Shown one piece after another: positions 7,197 through 11,032 of a DNA stretch of 11,032 nucleotides. The translations under genes and the position numbers were made by a program. Under the pieces are notes generated by a model. It was not told the origin of the DNA. It made no database searches and saw only the letters and a list, made by a program, of their open reading frames with translations. The stretch comes from Betaproteobacteria bacterium. GTDB lineage: Bacteria > Pseudomonadota > Gammaproteobacteria > Burkholderiales > Burkholderiaceae. The DNA is taken from assembly GCA_015654605.1 (NCBI GenBank), contig JAATGO010000044.1, positions 1 to 11,032 on the forward strand. The letters are read 5' to 3'. The stretch's first letter is position 1. The number at the start of each line of letters is the position of its first letter.

Positions 7197-7257
7197 TCAT
7201 CAATCTCCTCATATTCAAATAGTCAATACTACAAAAAAAAATGGCTGCATCTGAACG
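7180..7257 (-). promoter_or_regulatory. 18-bp inverted repeat spanning the Ldh2 start codon
   Basis: Arms 7180-7197 and 7240-7257 are reverse complements at 17 of 18 positions, with a 42-nt spacer containing the Shine-Dalgarno. One arm is the first codons of the Ldh2 gene; the other repeats them in opposite orientation. In the mRNA the arms would pair and enclose the AUG. Seen directly: the repeat. Inferred: control of translation. Confidence 0.7.
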
Positions 7258-7270
7258 TTACGTAGGTTTG

Positions 7271-7300
7271 ATATTCACATATCACTGGGAAAAATGTCAA
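7271..7300 (-). promoter_or_regulatory. Candidate promoter of the Ldh2-GntR arm
   Basis: On the minus strand a perfect -35 TTGACA (7300-7295) is followed after 18 bp by a weak -10 GAATAT (7276-7271). A start near 7264 would place the first arm of the start-codon hairpin (7257-7240) at the very 5' end of the transcript. The -10 matches consensus at only 3 positions. Confidence 0.4.
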
Positions 7301-7476
7301 CAAAGAAAAAAGTTACGGCATACTGTATTTCTCGATATCGCGATGCAACATCTTCTTTCCTACAGCATTGCCAGCATCGCAATTTTTCCTATGATACGAC
7401 CGTCCACGCTCTTTATTTTTACGCAGCATTTACACCTATTAATATCCTCACTTCTTATGGAATATAGATTTACCTC

Positions 7477-7517
7477 CATTTTTATTTTGGTATTACCACT
7501 TGACCAAAATAAAAATG
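7477..7517. promoter_or_regulatory. 15-bp perfect inverted repeat with FadR-family operator core
   Basis: Arms 7477-7491 and 7503-7517 are perfect reverse complements around 11 bp. Inside, TGGTATTACCA (7488-7498) is a palindrome of the TGGTNNNACCA type known for FadR-subfamily GntR regulators such as PdhR and LldR. A second ACCA half-site (7503-7506) overlaps the -35 of the adjacent promoter. No T-run follows on either strand, so it is not a terminator. It is the best candidate binding site for the GntR regulator at 5197-5985. Confidence 0.7.
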
Positions 7518-7528
7518 CTGAATAGACT
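7500..7528 (+). promoter_or_regulatory. Candidate sigma-70 promoter of the dehydratase operon
   Basis: TTGACC (7500-7505, 5 of 6) and TAGACT (7523-7528, 4 of 6) are exactly 17 bp apart, predicting a start near 7535. The operator-like repeat covers the -35, so bound repressor would block polymerase. The leader before the dehydratase would be about 440 nt. Confidence 0.55.
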
Positions 7529-7600
7529 CACATCAATCAACACCTTCATTCAGGGGAATAAGAAATAGAGGAAATGATAGGTGAGACAATGAGAACAGAG

Positions 7601-7630
7601 CAATCATGCATGTAAAAGCATGCATAATTG
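7601..7630. repeat. 12-bp inverted repeat in the dehydratase leader
   Basis: CAATCATGCATG and CATGCATAATTG match at 11 of 12 positions around a 6-bp loop. It could be an RNA hairpin in the long leader or a second operator. A poorer promoter (TTGTCT at 7628, CATAAA at 7651, 17 bp apart) would begin at its right edge. A pyrimidine-rich run follows, not a clean T-run, so termination is unlikely. Confidence 0.55.
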
Positions 7631-7733
7631 TCTTTCTCTCTGCTGTAAAACATAAAACGTGTCCGCTTGATAGCGCAAATGAAAGCAAGTGAAAACACCT
7701 GCCTGAGACACCACAATATGGAGACGAATCAAT

Positions 7734-7964
7734 ATGTCAGATACATTACACGCTGCGGAAAAAACTCTGCAGTATCAAGCTACGCAAACGTACCAGCCTC
7801 AGCAAGTTTCATCTGTATAAGTTATCGCCTACGATTCCGATATCAATCTGCAACAACGGATATCTGTTCTCATCAATGACAGCGATGGCCGTGCTGTTGT
7901 CCTTGCCGCTATCCTTTCATATATACCAGTAATACTGGCACTGGAAAACGCAAAAGAAACATAA
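7734..7964 (+). pseudogene. Small broken gene before the dehydratase (in-frame TAA)
   Basis: An ATG at 7734 with a GGAG 10 nt upstream opens a frame of 28 codons (MSDTLHAAEKTLQYQ...) ending at TAA 7818-7820. The same frame then stays open for 47 more codons (VIAYDSDINLQQRISV... to LENAKET) and stops at 7962-7964, 11 bp before the dehydratase start. The second part has no ATG or GTG of its own. It is plausibly protein-like, with a hydrophobic run AAILSYIPVILAL. Read through, it would be a 75-residue protein plus the TAA position. I do not recognise the family. Options are a nonsense-mutated gene, a sequencing error, or a real 28-residue leader peptide followed by chance open frame. Confidence 0.4.
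7926..7938. repeat. 13-bp perfect palindrome upstream of the dehydratase
   Basis: CCAGTAATACTGG is symmetric around a central A and ends 37 bp before the dehydratase ATG, within the broken small frame. A related string, ATATATCAGTAATAT, recurs at 9719-9733 before the next gene without the symmetry. It may be a site or may simply be coding sequence. Confidence 0.35.
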
Positions 7965-7975
7965 AAGGAATATTC

Positions 7976-9703
7976 ATGAGCGATGCAAAAAAATTCACTC
8001 GGCGCAGTCAAGCCTGGTTTGGCAGACAAGATCGTGACGGTTTCTTATACCGCTCTTGGGTCAAAAACCGCGGTATACCACATGATCAGTTTGATGGTCG
8101 TCCTGTCATTGGTATCTGCAACACCTACTCTGAATTGACACCATGCAATTCTCATTTTCGTTTGCTCGCTGAGCAAGTGAAAATTGGCATTTGGGAAGCA
8201 GGAGGTTTCCCTCTGGAATTTCCCGTTATGTCACTAGGGGAAACCTTATTAAGACCAACTGCCATGCTGTTTCGTAACCTTGCCAGCATGGATGTGGAAG
8301 AATCCATCCGTGGTAACCCTCTTGATGGAGTAGTTCTGCTAATGGGTTGTGACAAGACCACTCCTGCATTATTGATGGGCGCCTCTTCTGTAGATATTCC
8401 TACGATTGGTGTTTCTGGTGGGCCAATGCTCAATGGGAAATATCGTGGCGGAGAATTGGGTTCTGGTACTGGTGTCTGGCAAATGTCAGAACAAGTTCGT
8501 GCAGGCAATATGTCACAGGAAGAATTTTTCGAAGCAGAAAGTTGCATGCACCGCTCTCATGGACATTGCATGACCATGGGTACAGCCTCTACCATGGCCA
8601 GCATGGTAGAGGCCTTAGGCATGAGCTTGCCTGGCAATGCTGCCATCCCTGCAGTTGATGCACGACGTAATGTTCTGGCACGCAATTCCGGACGACGCAT
8701 TGTCGAGATGGTGAAGGAAGATCTCATCATGTCAAAGATACTCACTCGTTCTGCTTTCGAGAATGCGATTCGTGTCAATGCTGCTATCGGTGGCTCTACG
8801 AATGCCGTCATTCATCTACTGGCTATCGCGGGTCGTATCGGCGTACAACTTAATCTGGAGGATTGGGATCATATAGGGCACGAGCTTCCTTGCCTGCTTG
8901 ATCTGCAACCGTCAGGGAAATATCTCATGGAAGATTTTTATTATGCCGGAGGATTGCCTGCCGTCATCCGTGAACTCGAAAGCGTCATCGATAAAAGTGC
9001 ATTGACGGTCAATGGGAATACGTTATGGAATAACAGTAAAGAGGCTCCGAACTGGAATCGTGATGTTATTCACGCCTTTGATACTCCTTTCAAACCAGCA
9101 GCAGGTATTGCTATCTTGCGCGGCAATCTTTGTCCTGATGGTGCCGTCATTAAACCTTCTGCCGCAACACCAGCATTACTCAAACATACTGGTCGCGCAG
9201 TTGTCTTTGAAAATAGCGATGATTTACATCAACGCATTGATGATGAAACACTAGATGTTGATGAGAATTGTGTGCTTGTTTTAAAAAACTGCGGCCCCAA
9301 AGGATATCCTGGCATGGCTGAGGCAGGTAATATGCCGCTTCCTCCCAAAGTATTACGCAAGGGAATTACGGATATGGTTCGCGTCTCTGATGCCCGCATG
9401 AGTGGAACCGCCTATGGCACCGTCATCTTGCATGTCACACCAGAGGCTGCTGCGGGTGGTCCATTAGCATTAGTAAAGAATGGAGACATCATTGAGCTCG
9501 ATGTTGCGGCACGCAAACTACATCTACATGTCAGTGATGAAGAACTAGCGCAACGACGCGCTGCCTGGAAAGCTCCTGAGCCTCCCATGAAACGGGGCTG
9601 GACAAAACTGTATGTCGAGCATGTACAACAGGCAAATTTGGGGGCTGATCTGGACTTTTTAGTAGGGAAAAGCGGCGCTGGCATTCCCAAAGATAACCAT
9701 TAG
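7976..9703 (+). CDS. IlvD/Edd-family sugar-acid dehydratase, L-arabinonate dehydratase-like
   Basis: A 575-residue iron-sulfur enzyme that removes water from an aldonic acid to give a 2-keto-3-deoxy acid. Its sequence resembles what I recall of the Rhizobium L-arabinonate dehydratase throughout: AWFGRQDRDGF and SWVKNRGIP at the start, RPVIGICNTYSELTPCN, LGCD-type MGCDKTTPALLMG, HCMTMGTASTMASM and GKYLMEDFYYAGGLP. The three cluster cysteines of the [2Fe-2S] subgroup are visible as C57, C125 and C198. K127 is the likely carbamylated, metal-binding lysine and S476 in RMSGTAYG the likely catalytic base. The N-terminus has the sugar-acid subgroup extension absent in biosynthetic IlvD. The ATG at 7976 has AAGGA 6 nt upstream. 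It leads the plus arm, with a hydroxyacid dehydrogenase and sugar ABC ATPase after it. Arabinonate, fuconate, xylonate or galactonate cannot be separated by eye. Confidence 0.92.
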   Translation: MSDAKKFTRRSQAWFGRQDRDGFLYRSWVKNRGIPHDQFDGRPVIGICNTYSELTPCNSHFRLLAEQVKIGIWEAGGFPLEFPVMSLGETLLRPTAMLFRNLASMDVEESIRGNPLDGVVLLMGCDKTTPALLMGASSVDIPTIGVSGGPMLNGKYRGGELGSGTGVWQMSEQVRAGNMSQEEFFEAESCMHRSHGHCMTMGTASTMASMVEALGMSLPGNAAIPAVDARRNVLARNSGRRIVEMVKEDLIMSKILTRSAFENAIRVNAAIGGSTNAVIHLLAIAGRIGVQLNLEDWDHIGHELPCLLDLQPSGKYLMEDFYYAGGLPAVIRELESVIDKSALTVNGNTLWNNSKEAPNWNRDVIHAFDTPFKPAAGIAILRGNLCPDGAVIKPSAATPALLKHTGRAVVFENSDDLHQRIDDETLDVDENCVLVLKNCGPKGYPGMAEAGNMPLPPKVLRKGITDMVRVSDARMSGTAYGTVILHVTPEAAAGGPLALVKNGDIIELDVAARKLHLHVSDEELAQRRAAWKAPEPPMKRGWTKLYVEHVQQANLGADLDFLVGKSGAGIPKDNH

Positions 9704-9784
9704 CCTCTTCCTTTTCTAATATATCAGTAATATCAATAAGGCCGATGGACATGTATTCATTTGCCATTATGGAGACACCATACA
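9704..9784 (+). promoter_or_regulatory. Spacer with RBS-overlapping inverted repeat
   Basis: The 81-bp spacer between dehydratase and dehydrogenase has no terminator or strong promoter, which supports co-transcription. TATGG-AGACA-CCATA (9768-9782) is a short inverted repeat whose left arm and loop contain the GGAG Shine-Dalgarno (9771-9774). Folding could lower translation of the second gene. Confidence 0.35.
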
Positions 9785-10738
9785 ATGAAAGTACTTATTA
9801 CAGATTATGACTTTCCTGATGTTGATCTAGAAAAAAAATTATACGCAGCGGCAGGAGTTGAAGTAATTACCGCACAATGCCGTACCGAACAGGATGTCAT
9901 TGATGCTGCAGTCGGTTGTCAAGGATTGCTGGTGCAATATGCGCCAATCAATGCGAAAGTATTTTCAACACGGCCTGAAATTCGTATTGCAAGTCGCTAC
10001 GGTGCAGGCTTCGATACTATCAATACTAACGATGCTAAAGAATATGGTGTGTGGGTAAGTAACTCTCCCGATTACGGTGTTGGCGAAGTCGCTACACACG
10101 CACTGGCGATGGGACTGAATTTGATTCGGCATATTGCGGCCTATGACCGAGATGTCAAGGCTGGACAATGGCACTATACTACCGCTGGAAAAATCCAGCG
10201 TGCCTCGGATATGACCATTGGCATCCTTGGTCTGGGTCGCATCGGCAAGCGTATGGCACATATCAGTCGCAACCTGTTTAAACGTGTCATTGCCTGTGAT
10301 CCGCATATCATTGACGGAGACTTCCCTGCCTATGTTGAACGTGTCAGTCAGGAAGAGCTTTTCCAACAAGCAGACATCATTACATTGCACACTCCGCTCA
10401 ATGATGAAACACACCATATCGTCGATAAGAAAATGCTGGAACTGATGAAACCTGATAGCTTCCTCATCAATACCGCTCGTGGTGGGTTAGTGAATCTCCA
10501 TGACTTATTAACAGCACTAGACTCTCATCGTCTACATGGTGCTGCTCTGGATGTTCTACCAGAAGAACCTCCTCAAAAAACTGATGCAATCGTTCAACAC
10601 CCTCGCATACTGTTATCACCACATGCTGCTTTTTATTCTGAGATCGCCGCACAAGAATTGCGTCGTAAAGCAGCACAAAATTTGATCGACTGGCATCGTA
10701 CTGGTCGCCCTGCTTATGTTGTTATCGAAGGTAGATAA
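9785..10738 (+). CDS. D-isomer-specific 2-hydroxyacid dehydrogenase, CtBP-like subgroup
   Basis: A 317-residue NAD(P)H-dependent enzyme that interconverts 2-keto and D-2-hydroxy acids (glyoxylate, hydroxypyruvate and phosphoglycerate type). The split substrate domain opens with MKVLITDYDFPDVDLE. The nucleotide domain has GLGRIG (G149, G151, G154). The catalytic set is intact: R232 in NTARGG, E261 in LDVLPEEPP and H280 in SPHAAFYS. YGAGFDTIN and SNSPDYGVGEVATHAL fit the CtBP-like branch. The ATG at 9785 has GGAG 10 nt upstream; an in-frame TTG at 9761 has none and was rejected. It lies 81 bp after the dehydratase and 43 bp before the ABC ATPase, so an operon is likely. It may act on a C2-C3 product of the 2-keto-3-deoxy acid, which is inference. 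The regulatory CtBP function is eukaryotic and not implied. Confidence 0.92.
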   Translation: MKVLITDYDFPDVDLEKKLYAAAGVEVITAQCRTEQDVIDAAVGCQGLLVQYAPINAKVFSTRPEIRIASRYGAGFDTINTNDAKEYGVWVSNSPDYGVGEVATHALAMGLNLIRHIAAYDRDVKAGQWHYTTAGKIQRASDMTIGILGLGRIGKRMAHISRNLFKRVIACDPHIIDGDFPAYVERVSQEELFQQADIITLHTPLNDETHHIVDKKMLELMKPDSFLINTARGGLVNLHDLLTALDSHRLHGAALDVLPEEPPQKTDAIVQHPRILLSPHAAFYSEIAAQELRRKAAQNLIDWHRTGRPAYVVIEGR

Positions 10739-10781
10739 ATCCTACCCCATCTAGAAAAAATGGCCATCCAAGGAGAAAAGC

Positions 10782-11032
10782 ATGGCAGCAGTGCAGATTC
10801 GAGGAGTAAAAAAACAATTTGGGGGAACACCCGTTATACGTGGAGTCGATATTGAGATAGAGGATGGCCAGTTCACTGTCCTGGTTGGTCCTTCTGGATG
10901 TGGCAAGTCTACCTTGTTACGTATGTTGGCTGGCCTGGAAGAAATCAATGAAGGAGAAATTTCCATTGGAAATACGATTGTCAATAATATTCCACCAAAG
11001 GAAAGAGACATCGCCATGGTATTTCAAAACTA
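10782..11032 (+). CDS. Carbohydrate ABC transporter ATP-binding protein, UgpC/MalK type, 5' part
   Basis: Only the first 83 complete codons are in the window. The ATG at 10782 has AAGGAG 6 nt upstream. [15 protein letters not shown] opens the domain, GPSGCGKST at about residues 36-44 is Walker A, and [14 protein letters not shown] is the region running into the Q-loop. The [12 protein letters not shown] spacing is characteristic of the MalK/UgpC/MsmK group that powers sugar importers; a regulatory TOBE domain should follow outside the window. The gene closely follows the D-2-hydroxyacid dehydrogenase with no terminator between, so transport and breakdown appear co-transcribed. Permease and binding-protein genes are expected downstream. 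The motifs shared with the ABC gene at 1-778 reflect the superfamily only; the two belong to different importer classes. Confidence 0.9.
   Translation, partial: MAAVQIRGVKKQFGGTPVIRGVDIEIEDGQFTVLVGPSGCGKSTLLRMLAGLEEINEGEISIGNTIVNNIPPKERDIAMVFQN

Larger units (their letters stand above)
7197..7733. other. Divergent regulatory region without a convincing gene
   Basis: This 537-bp stretch separates the Ldh2 gene from the small broken frame before the dehydratase. Open frames here, including one of 94 codons from 7241, look non-coding: hydrophobic, low complexity, without a Shine-Dalgarno, and starting inside the inverted repeat. The region instead holds promoters for both arms and three inverted repeats, listed separately. 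The rest (about 7310-7470) is AT-rich and shows nothing I can name. Confidence 0.7.

Noticed and set aside
7241..7525. 94-codon plus-strand frame in the divergent region
   Set aside because: Its ATG lies inside the inverted copy of the Ldh2 start, it has no Shine-Dalgarno, and its composition is hydrophobic and low-complexity. It also overlaps the candidate Ldh2 promoter and the operator repeat.
7667..7879. 70-codon plus-strand frame
   Set aside because: No ribosome site, Cys/Ser/Arg-rich protein-unlike sequence, and it overlaps the better-supported broken frame starting at 7734.
10755..10770. ATGGCCAT palindrome before the sugar ABC ATPase as an operator
   Set aside because: Only 8 bp, common by chance, and no promoter accompanies it.

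Overview
The window looks like a chromosomal stretch of a mid-GC (by eye, mid-40s percent) betaproteobacterium, most likely Burkholderiales and perhaps Alcaligenaceae-like. This rests on the protein families and their order (AscD-type reductase next to an atypical SDR, ArgD-like transaminase, C40 lipoprotein), not on a database search. I saw no tRNA, rRNA, CRISPR array, transposase or phage gene.

Left part (1-2000, mostly minus strand). The window opens inside a nitrate/sulfonate/taurine-type ABC ATPase gene read leftward. Its leader holds a candidate promoter, a palindrome over the -35 element and an 11-bp hairpin. Next is an atypical SDR (NAD-dependent epimerase-like). Its start codon is only 12 bp from that of the divergent 2Fe-2S/FAD reductase.

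Middle (2001-5196, plus strand). The AscD-like ferredoxin reductase is followed by a 274-bp gap that folds into a 6S-RNA-like structure and ends in a strong intrinsic terminator. Then come an acetylornithine/succinyldiaminopimelate-type transaminase and an NlpC/P60 lipoprotein. This half reads as housekeeping chromosome.

Right part (5197-11032). This is a sugar-acid catabolic locus with two arms. The minus arm is an Ldh2/YiaK-type 2-hydroxyacid dehydrogenase followed by a FadR/FCD-type GntR regulator. The plus arm is an IlvD/Edd dehydratase closest by eye to L-arabinonate dehydratase, a CtBP-like D-2-hydroxyacid dehydrogenase, and the start of a UgpC/MalK-type sugar ABC ATPase that runs off the end. 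The likely scheme is uptake of a sugar or sugar acid, dehydration to a 2-keto-3-deoxy acid, and reduction or oxidation of downstream 2-keto/2-hydroxy acids. No aldolase or semialdehyde dehydrogenase is in the window.

The 779-bp divergent region 7197-7975 is the most structured non-coding part. It contains an 18-bp inverted repeat that duplicates the first codons of the Ldh2 gene and could fold over its start codon. It also has a 15-bp perfect inverted repeat containing a FadR-family operator core (TGGTATTACCA) beside a good promoter, another inverted repeat, and a small reading frame broken by one TAA just before the dehydratase. The broken gene and the Ldh2 leader hairpin are the least expected features; the 6S-like RNA is the best candidate for an overlooked RNA gene.
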